Shown piece after piece: positions 1 through 11,079 of a stretch of 27,625 nucleotides of DNA; the stretch's first letter is position 1, and each line of letters starts with the position of its first letter. Location of the stretch: contig JAYMTA010000507.1 of assembly GCA_036897625.1 (NCBI GenBank), forward strand, positions 1 to 27,625, written 5' to 3'. The notes below the pieces were generated by a model. The model saw nothing but the letters and a program-made list of their open reading frames with translations, did no database searches and was not told the origin of the DNA. A program made the translations under genes and the position numbers. This stretch comes from Pelargonium cotyledonis (Eukaryota > Streptophyta > Magnoliopsida > Geraniales > Geraniaceae).

Positions 1-297
1 ATATAATGTTATATTTCTTACATTATCATTTATTTCTTCCTAGTATGCAGAGAGGAATAAACAAAAATTTAAATTTTTGTACATATGTAAAGCATTAATA
101 TGTTTTTCAAAAAAAAAAAATAAATAAAATAAAACCGGGTCACAACCGGGCTAGACCGGTCCGGATACCGGATTTTCGGTCTGGTCCGGGCTGCAACCCG
201 GTATACACCGGTCCGGGGTATCGTGTGCCTTGAACCGGTCCGGATCCGTCCAAGTCTGGGTCGGGTCGGTCCTGGTCGAGCCAAATGAACAGCCCTT
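1..297. mobile_element. CCGG-rich transposon terminus, possibly hAT-like, cut by window edge
   Basis: From about 135 to 285 the DNA turns GC-rich and holds about ten copies of ACCGG or CCGG-type words, in sharp contrast to the AT-rich flanks. On the minus strand the segment opens near 297 with AAGGGCTGTTCA followed by the CCGG-rich stretch. This arrangement resembles the terminus and subterminal motif array of plant hAT elements, which often begin with a GGGNTGTTCA-like word. The other end, any 8-bp target duplication and any transposase lie outside the window, so the family is an inference. The apparent minus-strand reading frame at 69-284 is proline/arginine-rich because of the repeat and is not a gene. 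Confidence 0.4.
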
Positions 298-590
298 AAA
301 AACCAAAACTAAAGCCTCCTTGCTTCCAAAGGTAATTTATTATTTTTCATTGTGTGGTAACTTCCATAGGTAGATCTCTTCTAAAATAAAGGAAATAACT
401 ATATTATATTATGATATTATATTGTTTGAAAAATGTATGCATGTGTGTTTCAAAAAAAAAATTAAATGCATGTGAGTTTTCAATTAGATGCATAAAATTA
501 AATACTCATAAATTCATGTGGTGACCATCTAATTAACTTGATTTTTTAACAGATCTCATCTTTTAATAATCTATCCCTTTTTAATATAAG
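298..590. other. AT-rich intergenic DNA
   Basis: No coding or RNA signal was seen. The stretch is AT-rich with short A-runs and lies between two probable transposon-derived segments. Confidence 0.6.
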
Positions 591-790
591 CATCAATTGA
601 CTGATATAACTTTATATCAGTTACACTAATGAGGTGATGACACATCATTTAAAATCATGGATCCAGACTGGTCGCTTCGCTCCCACAAGTCCACTTGGAT
701 GAATATATGTGAAATTTAATGATGTGTCATCAGCTCATTGGCTTGATTAAGTGCAACTGATGTAAAGTTATATCAATCAACTGATACACA
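591..790. mobile_element. MITE-like inverted-repeat element
   Basis: The left arm (591-651) and right arm (717-788) are near reverse complements. Shared blocks include GATATAACTTTA and TGATGACACATCAT. The arms are about 60 to 70 bases with a short loop of about 65 bases, so the single strand could fold into a long hairpin. There is no coding capacity. The size and shape fit a non-autonomous DNA transposon (MITE) or foldback element. I could not identify a clean target duplication, so the superfamily is open. Confidence 0.6.
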
Positions 791-994
791 TTTTACTATT
801 TTATAAATTATCAAACAAAAATAAAGATATACAAATTATTATAATTCGAGACTTTAAAGAAAATTCAAAATGTTTAAGTCGATTGACCCATAATACGTCC
901 GAATCAATTTGATTGCATTTGAAGCAAGTAAAGTAATTTTCTGAATTGATTCATGAAAATATGAGCCGATTGGATAGCCCATAGAATAACTCAT

Positions 995-1051
995 TGGGCT
1001 CATTCCAAGCCCAATAACATAAACAGCTCCAAATTGGTCTAAAAGGGCCCA
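995..1051 (+). promoter_or_regulatory. Site II (TGGGCY) cluster upstream of BGAL17
   Basis: Three TGGGCY elements lie 180 to 240 bases before the BGAL17 start: TGGGCT at 995-1000, its complement AGCCCA at 1008-1013, and GGCCCA at 1046-1051. Site II elements are known TCP-factor targets in plant housekeeping promoters. Their placement suggests growth-linked expression, which is inferred. No convincing TATA box was seen apart from a weak TATATCA near 1111. Confidence 0.5.
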
Positions 1052-1232
1052 ATCCATAAATTGGATTTAAACGGTGCGTTTTGTTCTCTTGCTTGAAGTC
1101 AAATCTCTTATATCACCACCAAACAGCCAAAAAAATGAAACTCAGCCCCAGAAACGACCAAATGTGTACGGACAAAAGACCATTGAAGAACAGTGAAGCT
1201 CAGTGTGAAGCTCAAGCTTCAAATTCGCAGAA

Positions 1233-4200
1233 ATGCAAGCAAGATTAAGCTCCAAAATGACCTTCCTCTTCTTCTTTTTGGCCTCTGCCATTGTATTCAC
1301 TGCTTTCTCCTCTCACTCCGATCACCGTAGCCATAATCGTCATCTTCATCTTCCTCGCCACAAGAAGGTAGTTCGTTTCTCTCTCTAGAATTGAGTGGTT
1401 GTGGAAGTTCTTGTTTGTTTGGAATCGAATCTGAGTGTTCGGTTGTTTTGAATTTTGGATTGTAAGTGAATTTGTGTTTGTTCGAGTAAGAATTTTGTAT
1501 ATCAGCGAAGATTCTTCCATAATTGTGTTGCTGTGGATAGACATGCATGTTCTTTTGGAATTTGGTTCGGTATTGGAGCATTAATTCGATTATGAATGTT
1601 GTGTTGTTTTGGATTTTGTGAGAAATAGAGTAATAGAAAGTGAATTTGTGTGTGTTTGTGTAAGCATTATAATCTGTTTGGAAAATCTTGCTTTGAATTT
1701 GAATTAATTGTTCATTGATCCTCAAGCATTCTCTTCCTCGCCACATGAAGGTAGTTCGTTTCTCTCTCTCTCTATATTAGCGATTCTTCTAGAATTGTGT
1801 TTGTGTTTCTGTGGATGGACGTGCATGTTTTTTTGTTGAGTTTTTTTCGGTTTGGTTATGTGTTGGAGCAATGATTCGATTTTGAGAGAAAAGTGGTTTT
1901 GAATTTTGTTAGAAATTGTGGGAAAAAAAAGTGAATTTGTGTGTTTTTCGTGCAAGCATTATGCTCTGATTGGTTGGTGAAAGAAATGAGGAGAAAATGT
2001 TCTCACCCAATGAAAGATTTGACCCAATGAAAGTGTTATATAACTTATGTTCTGGCATGATACTTGATTTCTAAACACAAGTTTATGCATTGATGTAACT
2101 GTGTTGCTTCAGATGATTTATTGCTTGCTGTTTTTGTTCTCAATATGGGATTTATCGGCGCTCAGAGTTACATTTTCCTTTCTGTTGGATGATTAGTCAT
2201 TTTATTGTACCAGGTAAATGCTCACAAGTTCGAGATTGCCAATGACTTGTTCTGGAAAGATGGCCAACATTTCCAGATTATTGGTGGTGATTTGCACTAT
2301 TTCAGGGTTCTTCCTGAGGTACTTCTCTTCCCCAAACCACTGGCATTGTTAGGAAAGAAAATTTTGGGTTTTAACAGCTCACTAAATTTATTGCATAAAT
2401 GGCTTATGTTAGCTTCTTGTAAAAGAGATATTTTAGTAGTCCATGAGATATGAGATAGAATTGATAACATAAAGGAAATTAGCTCATGTAGTTGAGTATT
2501 CACTTTGGGCTATTCAATAGAAATTCCTCTGGATTTAGGCATTGTTAATAGATCTCACATAAGGATTGTGAAGTCAGTTGCTACTTGATATACTAGTTGA
2601 GTCTTCCTATCAGCTTAAGCTTATGGGTCATGGTATCAGAGCTAGTTTGGTTTGGGCCTAGTGACCCATCTTTGTTGCCTCCCTTCTTGGTCCCCGTGCA
2701 GAGTCCGTTGTGTTATCCGGTCTGCACGTGATCGAAAGAATGTGAATTCAATAGCCACTTGATATAGTGTTATTATATTTATATCTCGTTGATCAATCTG
2801 ACTGCTTTACATCATGCTTGTACTGATTGAAGATTCACCACTCTGATACTGGAATGTGGTGTGTATTCTTTATGGATGCAGTATTGGGAAGATAGGTTGC
2901 TAAGAGCAAAGGCATTGGGTTTGAATACCATTCAAACTTATGTTCCTTGGAATCTGCATGAACCACAGCCCGGGAAGCTAGTTTTTGATGGTATTGCTGA
3001 TATTGTATCATTTCTAAAACTCTGCCAGAAGATGGATCTGCTTGTTATGCTTCGAGCTGGACCTTATATCTGTGGAGGTTGGCCATAACTATCTCATGCT
3101 GGAGATTCAGAATTTACTGTTATACTTTGTGAAATATGCTGCATGCGTGTCTAGGTGAAGTGTCCATATAAAATTTTGAATCCTGCTGCCACATATATAA
3201 CATTCAAATTTATCATTTTATTCCCACATTTGATTTGGGCTCCCTGAAAAGAAGAAAAATACATTTGTTTCTACTCTTTATCAGTCTCAATGTTTCCAAA
3301 ATGATCTTCTTCTTTTTTAATTTAAGTTGCGACTTATCCGTCTTGTATAAGAGTACGCATAATGTATGGTGTCTCTTTCTGTAAGGTGTGACTTTTTAAT
3401 GCACTAGTCATTAGTTTCTGATCTACTGTAATATGTGGTACTATTAAAAAGGATATGTTTTTTCTTTTCTTTTCGCAGAGTGGGATTTGGGGGGTTTCCC
3501 TGCTTGGTTGCTTGCTATCGAACCATCTCTCAAATTGAGATCATCTGATCCTGCTTTCCTACAATTGGTACTCTCTTATGGTGTGATTTAGGACTATCAG
3601 AAGAATCACTTAATATGTAACAGATTGCTACTCTGCACTTCTCTCATGCTTACTGAGTCAGCCTCGGGTGCATAACTAATGATGTTTGTGTCAGAAATCA
3701 GAATTTATATTTGATTGTTGAATGTTGGGTAAGGTAACTTTAGGAGGATAAATGTAGCGGTAGCTAGAAACTATTCTTTTGACCCATTAATGTATCTCGC
3801 ATTGAAATAATGTGAAGATTGTTGCCATTTGATGTACAAGTTGGGCCCTACACCTATCAACTTAAGCTTTTGGGTTGAAGTCAAGTTTAATAGAACCTAA
3901 CCTGCTATGCATCTTATTTCCAGTGTGGTTTTCATCTCAACATGGACCTGTATTTTTTTGTAAATGCTTACAGGTTGATAGATGGTGGGGAGTTCTCCTC
4001 CCAAAGGTGGCTCCACTTCTTTATGAAAATGGAGGTCCCATTATAATGGTTCAGGTATTTGATTTTGCTGCCTTTGTCTCATTATACCTACAAAATTAAG
4101 CTTTGGATATAGAACACCAGAAACAAATTTCCAATTTTCATAACTGTGTACCAATTTTTTTGAAATCATAACTGTGTACCAATTTTTGTTAGACTAGATA

Positions 4201-7200
4201 TAGGTTCTTGGCTTTCCAGGTAGATGAATGCTTTCTAAATTAAATTCACCCTTTAACAATGTCTTTTGACAACCGACAAACTCACAAAATAACGCTTTTG
4301 GGATATTACGCCTCAAATTGTTGAACTTTGTACTTTCAAATTTAAATCTTAGTAATGTTGCACCTATTGTATCTTTTGACAGATCGAAAATGAATATGGT
4401 TCATATGGAGATGACAAACCTTATCTTCATCATCTAGTCAAATTAGCTAGAAGACAGCTCGGGGACAATGTAATTCTGTAAGAGGTTCTTACTCTCCAAC
4501 CTATATTCATGATTTTGTACGAATATTTTACCTCGTCTAAATAATATGTTTGTGTCATATTAGTTCATGTTGTTGACCTGACATCATTTCAGCTGCATCT
4601 AGGCTATTAAGAGTTTACTTATTGCTACAGTACTATAATTCACGTTTCAGGCTAACTATATGAATTTAAGCTGTATTCACATATTTTCTTGTTTACTATT
4701 CTGTCAACATTGGTGCAACTGTATGCTTCAATTGCAATTTCCATTTTTTGTTTATTCATAAGTGACTGCATCTGAAATTCAACCTCCCCCCAATTCAGAT
4801 ACACAACAGATGGTGGTTCTAGGGAAACTCTTGAGAGAGGAACCATCAAAGGAGACACTGTTTTTTCAGGTAATGCTCAAGATTAAATACTGCTTTGAGT
4901 TATAAACAGAGAGAATATATATTTCTTCGATGCCAGAAGTGGATATCAGTCTTTCAAATTTGCTCATTGTTAGATTTCCTTTATCCATTCTATCAATGGT
5001 ACATTTGTATTTTGTAAGTGCATTATAACAATACCTCGGTCACCCTTACCTTGTGGAATGAGAAATGTGTATCATATATTTTCTAGTAATCTATGCCTTC
5101 ACATTTAGCATTGTATTATATAAGAAAAATGATTTAATATCAATAATTAATCAATGTTGGAGCAAGATTAGAGACCATCATCGTGTTGTATATTGCTTAA
5201 CAATATCAAATGGTTCTTTGTGTGTAGCTGTTGACTTTTCGACCGGTGATGAGCCTTGGCCAATATTTGAGTTGCAAAAAGAGTTCAATGCCCCAGGAAA
5301 ATCACCACCACTATCTGCGTAGGTTTTATGTTCTCGTATATCAAATCTAGTGATTAGTTTAAGTGCTTATATCTTTTTGTTGTTTCAGGGAGTTCTATAC
5401 TGGTTGGCTTACACACTGGGGAGAGAGAATCGCTACGACTGACGCTGATTATACCGCATCATTCTTGGAGAAAGTTTTATCACAAAATGGTTCTGCTGTG
5501 CTTTATGTACGTTAAATGTAATTTTTTTAAATATTACAAGTGATCATTGAAAATTTGTAAGCAAATCTTATGCTTTAAAACTTGTGAATTTCCAGATGGC
5601 ACATGGTGGAACAAACTTTGGATTTTATAATGGAGCAAATACTGGTGCAAATGAGTTAGATTACAAACCTGATCTTACTTCATATGATTATGTGAGAAAA
5701 TTTTAGAATTCTATGTTGTGTTTGTATAAGCATTCTACTTTTACTAATATTTTTTTTACAGGACGCACCAATTAGGGAGTCGGGTGATGTGGATAATGCA
5801 AAATTTAATGGTATAATCATATATCTCATTCTCCATAGTTGCCATATAATTTGGATCTTCTTCGACATACTATTATATGATTAATATAAATAATAGTATT
5901 GATCGGAATACCAGAAATGGCGGGCCAATGATAGTTTCTCGACCATTTTTGTCTAGCAAGTTTCATTCATCCAACATGGTCTCTTTTTAACTGTGGACTT
6001 CTTTCAGCACTCCGTCGGGTTATAAAACAATACGCCAAAGCTCCTCTTCCCTCTGTTCCATCCAATAAAGAGAAGACGGGATATGGACTTATCCAATTAC
6101 GGAGAACTGCATATTTGTTTGATTTGCTTCATATGATAGATGCGAAGTATGTTTCAGAATGTGAGAACCCAATCTCAATGGAGACTGCGGGACAGGTTTT
6201 CTTTCTTATCTCGTGTTACACTTGAGTTTATTGCTTTTCTTTAATCAGCAAAGATTAATATTATGATATAAAGACAAAAATTACCGAGGAAAGATAAGCC
6301 AAAAAAGATGTGTTGTCTGTTACAATTACAGCTCAATAAAGTAATTTACAAGATTGCTGAATGATATATTTTTCATATACAGATGTTTGGATTTCTAGTA
6401 TACGTTTCAGAATACTCTCCGACGGACGACGGAAGCATTTTATCTATACCAAAGGTATAGCCTTGCTGTGATTTTAATATTAAGAAGCAATTCTCTGCTA
6501 CTTCTGATTAAGTCCCCACTGAATGTCTCTATCTCATAAAATTTATAACTTTAATCAGTAATTATTAACTTATTATTGATTGCAGGTGCATGACAGAGCT
6601 CTAGTATTTATTTCATGCTCTTCCAAAGATAATGGTGACGGAAGACCAATATATGTTGGCCAAATAGAGAGATGGTCAAGTCAAACACTTGACCTTCCTA
6701 CTACTAAATGTCACGCCAATATCAGCTTATTTATCTTGGTATATGTCTGTCTCTTTTCTTTTTCCAATGAAGTTTTGTTGGGATTTCCGTATATATTTGG
6801 CAGTCAGTTCTATAACAGCTGATTATGTATTTGGATAAAAATGCGGATGTTTTAGCTAAGATTATGGTCTCAAGATGTCACTATGCTCTCACTACATCGA
6901 ACTTCGATTTTGTAGTTATGGTTCAACTTGGTCAGCACATTGCAAACCAAAATGTTCAATTTTTATTTTATTTTATGGAAACACTCATTTCCTCAGTCAT
7001 CTTCTGTATCCATGCATGTACGTTTATCTTGTTGTACATGCTAGCTCATGCAGTATATGATTCTAGAGAATACACACTGTTTTTCTTTGGATCACTAACT
7101 AAGAATTCTGATCTTTGGGGTTTGTTATATTGGCTGGGACAAATTTATCATTCAAAAATCTTTCTTTCCTTAAATATAGGTGACATAGAATTGTCCTTAT

Positions 7201-8942
7201 GGTGCTCTATAGGATTTAACTTCTTCTTCTTTTTTCCCTTCTTTTTCTGATCAGTTTCTATATGAATCATAATAATACTATTGAAGAACCAACAGTATTT
7301 TTCATATCATACTCGAACAGTCATAGTTATATACTTGTATCAACTCAATTCTCATCATTTTGTATTGTCTTTTGTGTGACTACTTAAAGCATGCCATTGA
7401 TCAGACCGGTACATTTTACTACTTACTACTAAAGTAGTTTTGAGTCACTAAGATTTCAAGTTTCATACTTTGTAAGTTTTGAATTTGTAAGCTATTGTTC
7501 TAATTTAAATATATCCTTTTTTTTTTTCTCATAGGTTGAAAACATGGGTCGTGTAAATTATGGGCCATACACATTTGACAGGAAGGTAAGATCACTTGAA
7601 ATATGAAAACTTGTATATACTTTTAGTCATTTTCGTCTTTCCATACTTGTTCAAGATGATGCTTGCTCTCATTCTGTTTGGTAACTTGGTAGTTTTGAGG
7701 CTTTTTATTGAATAATCCTATTCATTATTGTTTTCGCACAAGAGAGCTCAGGTTGATTTTTTGCAATGGCAAACATAAGTTTACTGCCAAGATCTCTGTT
7801 TTTCTTTTTTTCAAGCTATGATCTGATGGGAAAAAACATTTCAGATTCCAAGCTCAGTGATTTTGAATCAGTGATAAATCTTAAATAGCAATTAGTTTTT
7901 TTTTTTTGTTTGTTTGTTTTTTCTTTTGTATTTCAGGGTATTTTGTCTTCTGTCTATCTAAGTGGGAGAACTTTGCATAAATGGAAAATGATTTCTATTC
8001 CCTTTCACGACTTGAATGAGGTTCCAGCAATCAATTCCATCATTCAAGCTGAGAATCAGATAATTGACTGGAAAGGATCACAAGAAAAATTGGGTATGCT
8101 TATAGCTATATGGTTAACAATACAAACATGCAACTATCCAAGCATATGTTGAGCTGAGATGAATTCGGATAATTGCATTTTCTTCTGCAGATGTTGTCTC
8201 AAATGAACCAGCACTCTACACGGGTCATTTTTCTACAGATGAAAAAGACCAGTAAAGGACACGTTTATATCATTCAGTGGTTGGAGTAAGGGAATTGCTT
8301 TCGTCAATGGATTCAATATAGGAAGATTTTGGCCGGTAAAACAACGCTACTCACTTGAAAGACGTATTCGTACATATAGCATATATGCAATATCTGTTTG
8401 AAAAATCTAAAATGTCTTTGTTTTTTTTTTTTTTTGAGCAGTCCTTCGGACCACAATGCAACCTTTACGTCCCTGCTCCGATCCTCAAACAAGGAGAAAA
8501 TGTTGTGGTATGAGATCCCAAAACCTCTCCTTGTTATTCTTTTGATTGTTTATGAACTTCATTACGTAGAGTCTAAGGTAGCGTTTGGATTTAAAAAAAT
8601 GGAACGGGAATGATTCTCATGGTCCATAATAAGTTCTAGTCTGAACATTAGTGTTGGACATTTTCTTATACACTCCCACGTTAACAAATGCAAAAGTATT
8701 AGAATGATATTATTGGTAAATCACGTGTCATTAATTTTCAAAAGAGAAAAAGATGCTCATTTTGGGACAAATTTTATAGAAACTAGACAGTAGTTAACGA
8801 GACCTGCTGTAACTAAATCTTCATATCCATTGTGCAGGTCATATTTGAGCTGGAATCTCCACATCCCGAGCTCGTCGTTCAATCCGTTGCTCACTCAGAC
8901 TTCTCGTGCGGTTCTAGCAAGTCAAGTGTGCATCAGCTTTGA
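1233..8942 (+). CDS. BGAL17: Beta-galactosidase 17-like (GH35), 19 exons, frameshifted in exon 17
   Basis: This is a family 35 beta-galactosidase that hydrolyses terminal non-reducing beta-galactose from glycans; the signal sequence suggests the secretory pathway or wall. Exons: 1233-1367, 2214-2318, 2882-3077, 3479-3567, 3974-4054, 4383-4477, 4799-4869, 5228-5318, 5389-5506, 5596-5691, 5762-5810, 6008-6195, 6383-6454, 6586-6738, 7535-7585, 7937-8093, 8191-8335, 8442-8507, 8838-8942. All introns are GT-AG and phases agree. The product would be 687 residues, close to Arabidopsis BGAL17 (about 697). A hydrophobic N-terminus (residues 9-26) is followed by a His/Arg-rich spacer and the TIM barrel. 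The GH35 signature [14 protein letters not shown] holds the acid/base N205-E206, and EFYTGW holds the nucleophile E289. The second in-frame ATG at 1257 is an alternative start. Oddity: in exon 17, where relatives read D-Q-V-K-D, one base is missing after CAG, giving TAA at 8253-8255. As written the protein stops at residue 603 and loses the last 84 residues, part of the C-terminal beta domain. This is either a natural null allele or a sequence error; the downstream frame is perfectly preserved, so any loss is recent. Confidence 0.93.
1349..1975 (+). repeat. Imperfect tandem duplication of exon 1 end plus intron 1 start
   Basis: The end of BGAL17 exon 1 with its splice donor (CGCCACAAGAAG then GTAGTTCG, from 1349) recurs at 1732 as CGCCACATGAAG then GTAGTTCG, 383 bases downstream inside intron 1. 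The following intron sequence is also repeated: 1500-1680 matches 1775-1975, with blocks such as AAGTGAATTTGTGTGT and GCAAGCATTAT. A third partial copy of the same block occurs near 1459-1497. The intron thus contains a decoy donor. Confidence 0.75.
2590..2770. mobile_element. Fossil LTR-retroelement fragment in BGAL17 intron 2
   Basis: The segment contains TGGTATCAGAGC at about 2633, the primer-binding-site word complementary to the 3' end of plant initiator tRNA-Met. It is preceded by a CTTAAGCTTATGGG block that recurs near 3852, 22767 and, more diverged, 22560. It is an old, heavily decayed piece of a repeat family with several copies in this window. No coding part remains. Confidence 0.5.
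3800..3905. mobile_element. Fossil fragment of the same LTR-related family in BGAL17 intron 4
   Basis: The block CAACTTAAGCTTTTGGGTT followed by CAAGTTTAATA matches the copies at 22767 and 22560. The fragment is short and decayed, with no coding content. It appears to have been captured in the intron without affecting the splice sites. Confidence 0.45.
6739..7534 (+). other. BGAL17 intron 14 (longest in the 3' half of the gene)
   Basis: This 796-base intron is flanked by GTATAT and a T-rich CATAG acceptor. It holds chance open frames but no recognisable repeat or gene. Confidence 0.8.
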
Positions 8943-9310
8943 AGCTTCACACATCATGTTGCGAATCAGCGAACCGAACTTGAAAACGCTCGTTGATGAA
9001 TCGGATAACCCATTTTCTGGCATATCTTGGATTACATCTGTCCATGCTTTACACGTAAAGTGCCACGAAGATAGAAGAGTGTGTAACCACATCAAGAGAA
9101 AATGGTGAAGAGTGAGATGTGTGCATGTCAACTATTGAATCATGGATGTGTTTAGTTGTGTTGTGTTGTGTTGTATTGTAAAATGTCATTTTTCTTGGTT
9201 GTAGCCTTGTTTGAATTGTCTACGGTTGTCTAGTTCAAATGTTTATAGCGTCATAATGTACGTAGAAGTAGTTGGAAGGAAATAAAACCCAAAACTTGAT
9301 TCAAATTTTG
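8943..9310 (+). terminator. BGAL17 3' UTR with polyadenylation signal
   Basis: A canonical AATAAA lies at 9281-9286, about 340 bases after the stop. It is preceded by T/G-rich DNA (GTGTTGTGTTGTGTTG near 9159) of the kind seen as far-upstream elements in plant 3' ends. Confidence 0.6.
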
Positions 9311-9771
9311 CAACATGCACCTCTTTCGGCTTGAGTTCAGATTATGCCATTTAAGCCCAAGTTGTAAAAATTTGATCTAAACCCAAATTGCCTTGACTCT
9401 TTCATGACGAGTACCAGAGCTGCAATATGTTTTCTAGGAAGTACCACTTGGTCCGTTGCTACAACACACACGATAAGCAACGATATTCTTAGTGAGCGAT
9501 GTAGAGCTGATAATTCAAATTCTGGATAGTAAACTGAAACAAAAACTAAATTGATTACTAAATCGGGACAAAATGAATAGTTTGATGACGAACATTCTTC
9601 AATAACAAACAAAAGGAAACAAGTGTAGGTTAAAAGCATTGTACCAATTCTCATCAGTTTCAAATGAGGCTATCACAACATAAAATTACTAAAACAAAGT
9701 CTAGTCCGAACATTGAAATTTTGTGCCAAGTCAACGTAACGGGCATCCATACAAAAAAACAATGCCATTGT
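9311..9771. other. Spacer between two convergent genes
   Basis: This is the tail-to-tail region between BGAL17 (+) and the small-protein gene (-). A minus-strand open frame at 9337-9663 shows no domain and no codon bias that I can recognise. I see nothing else. Confidence 0.5.
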
Positions 9772-9777
9772 TTTATT
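9772..9777 (-). terminator. Polyadenylation signal of the small-protein gene
   Basis: TTTATT on the plus strand reads AATAAA on the minus strand, 80 bases beyond the stop codon of the 64-residue ORF. Confidence 0.55.
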
Positions 9778-9856
9778 TCCCACGTAATGTGATCATCACA
9801 TAGCCAAAATTTTGTAAAACCCGAACTATGCTACAAACTATTGAGTGATGAAAACA

Positions 9857-10051
9857 TTATTTCGAGGGCTGCTTCGAAGGGTCCTTTGTTTCCGGCTTAG
9901 ATATAGCTGCAGTTGCGGCTGCAGTCATGGCAGCTGCCGCTGCACCCAACTTTACACCACCCGCAGCCTTCACTGCAGCGCCTATTTTGGCAAATGCAGC
10001 GATGCCTCCTACAAGTATGGCCCTCAAAGCAACTGTTGGTTTTACGGCCAT
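9857..10051 (-). CDS. Small Ala/Lys-rich membrane-like protein, 64 residues, unknown function
   Basis: The ORF starts MAVKPTVALRAILVG at 10051 and ends SKQPSK. Residues about 6-25 are hydrophobic (ALRAILVGGIAAFAKIGAAV) and could be one membrane helix. An Ala-rich helix follows (KLGAAAAAMTAAATAAI), then a hydrophilic Lys/Pro/Ser tail. The alanine-rich, acid-poor N-terminus would fit an organelle or membrane protein, but I cannot name a family. The ATG lies 11 bases after a good acceptor (GATGTTGCAG at 10063), so upstream in-frame codons are intronic and the true start is this ATG. On the minus strand a first, non-coding exon ends at 12320 (AATAAG then GTAAAC), giving a 5' UTR intron of 2257 bases. 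Such leader introns are common in well-expressed plant genes. An AATAAA at 9772 supports a real transcription unit. Confidence 0.7.
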   Translation of the reverse strand: MAVKPTVALRAILVGGIAAFAKIGAAVKAAGGVKLGAAAAAMTAAATAAISKPETKDPSKQPSK

Positions 10052-10277
10052 TTCTCTGGTATCTGCAACATCCAAGTTATATCAAGCTGAAAAATACCAT
10101 AGTTTAACACCGAGCAACAAATAGAAGACATGCTACTTTTCAGTTATATATACTGAGTTAAAAGGAGAGTGTCGTTATGTAGCATTTCCCATACTAAAGT
10201 AGTATGTGTATTGCACAACCAAAGCGAGAGGTTTCAAACCCAAATTCTAAATTGAAGCCCCATAAGCCTTTGGGAAA

Positions 10278-10320
10278 GTGTGTGTTTGTGCGTGTGTGAG
10301 AGAGAGAGACACACACACAT
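10278..10320. repeat. Compound microsatellite (GT)n(GA)n(CA)n
   Basis: GTGTGTGTTTGTGCGTGTGTG is followed directly by GAGAGAGAGA and then CACACACACA. The GT and CA runs are complementary and could fold back on each other. Confidence 0.85.
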
Positions 10321-10496
10321 ATTTTAAATCTAATCCCTACAAGTACCACATCTACAGTACTAGATGTCCATTGAGGCTTGAAAATGCTCAAAGGAGGGTG
10401 AGGCTTTGGGAAACTGTAAAGTTGTTGTCTTGAGACTTCGAATACTCGGGTTTGGGTGAAGGAAAGAATTTCATGTTGCATAAGTACGGCTAAGGT

Positions 10497-11079
10497 TGCA
10501 TACATAAATGACTCTCATACCTCACCTCACAATAGCAGGAGCCTCACTGATCTGCGAATAAACCCATTACTGCCCATCTGCACAACATGGTCTGGCTACA
10601 AGGACACAACCCTATTTGTCCAATCCAGTGCCATTTCAAGTCCATACAAGTATACAATATGTTTCCGAGAAAACGTAAACATCAACTACTCGAAATTAAT
10701 GACACCTTAATAGGAGCTCTTTCAAGAATAAGATAGTTACGAAGAACCTAAACAACCGTACCTAACATTCCACTTTGCAAGCATAAATGATTCTCATACC
10801 TCACAATAGTGGGAGCCTTTAGTGCACTGAGCCACCACGACATAGTCCATAAATGTCCATCCACACAAGATGGTTCGACTACACAAACATGACCCATATG
10901 TCCAAACCCATATATTATAAAGTCTACAAGATATGTTTCTTTGAGAACTGAAACATCAACTACTACCAATACTAACGACACCTTACCAGGATTTCTTCTC
11001 AAGAATAAAAAAGTTACAGACACTCTCCAATCCCATGACCTTGAAAAACCTAAACAGCTATACCTAACCTTCCACTTCT
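10497..11079. repeat. Diverged tandem duplication, unit about 280-300 bp
   Basis: Copy one (10497-10776) and copy two (10777-11079) share ordered blocks: CATAAATGA.TCTCATACCTCAC, ACAATATGTTTC or ACAAGATATGTTTC, AACATCAACTACT, GACACCTTA, and CCTAAACA..TACCTAAC.TTCCACTT. The copies differ by many substitutions and small indels, so the event is old. There is no clear coding content. Confidence 0.7.

Noticed and set aside
1297-1746. 149-codon minus-strand open frame opposite BGAL17 exon 1 and intron 1
   Set aside because: It follows the duplicated intron repeats on the other strand, and its Asn/His/Gln-rich text reflects AT-rich DNA.
6825-7250. 141-codon open frame in BGAL17 intron 14
   Set aside because: It is hydrophobic and Phe-rich from T-runs, lies between well-defined splice sites, and has no recognisable domain.
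9337-9663. Minus-strand open frame between BGAL17 and the small-protein gene
   Set aside because: There is no domain, it lies in the 3' convergent spacer, and no promoter or splice context supports it.
10053-10075. Upstream start for the small protein, extending it by eight residues
   Set aside because: The extension begins with TTG and crosses the TTGCAG acceptor, so those codons are intronic.
10278-10320. CRISPR-like or regulatory short repeat array
   Set aside because: It is a simple dinucleotide microsatellite without spacers.
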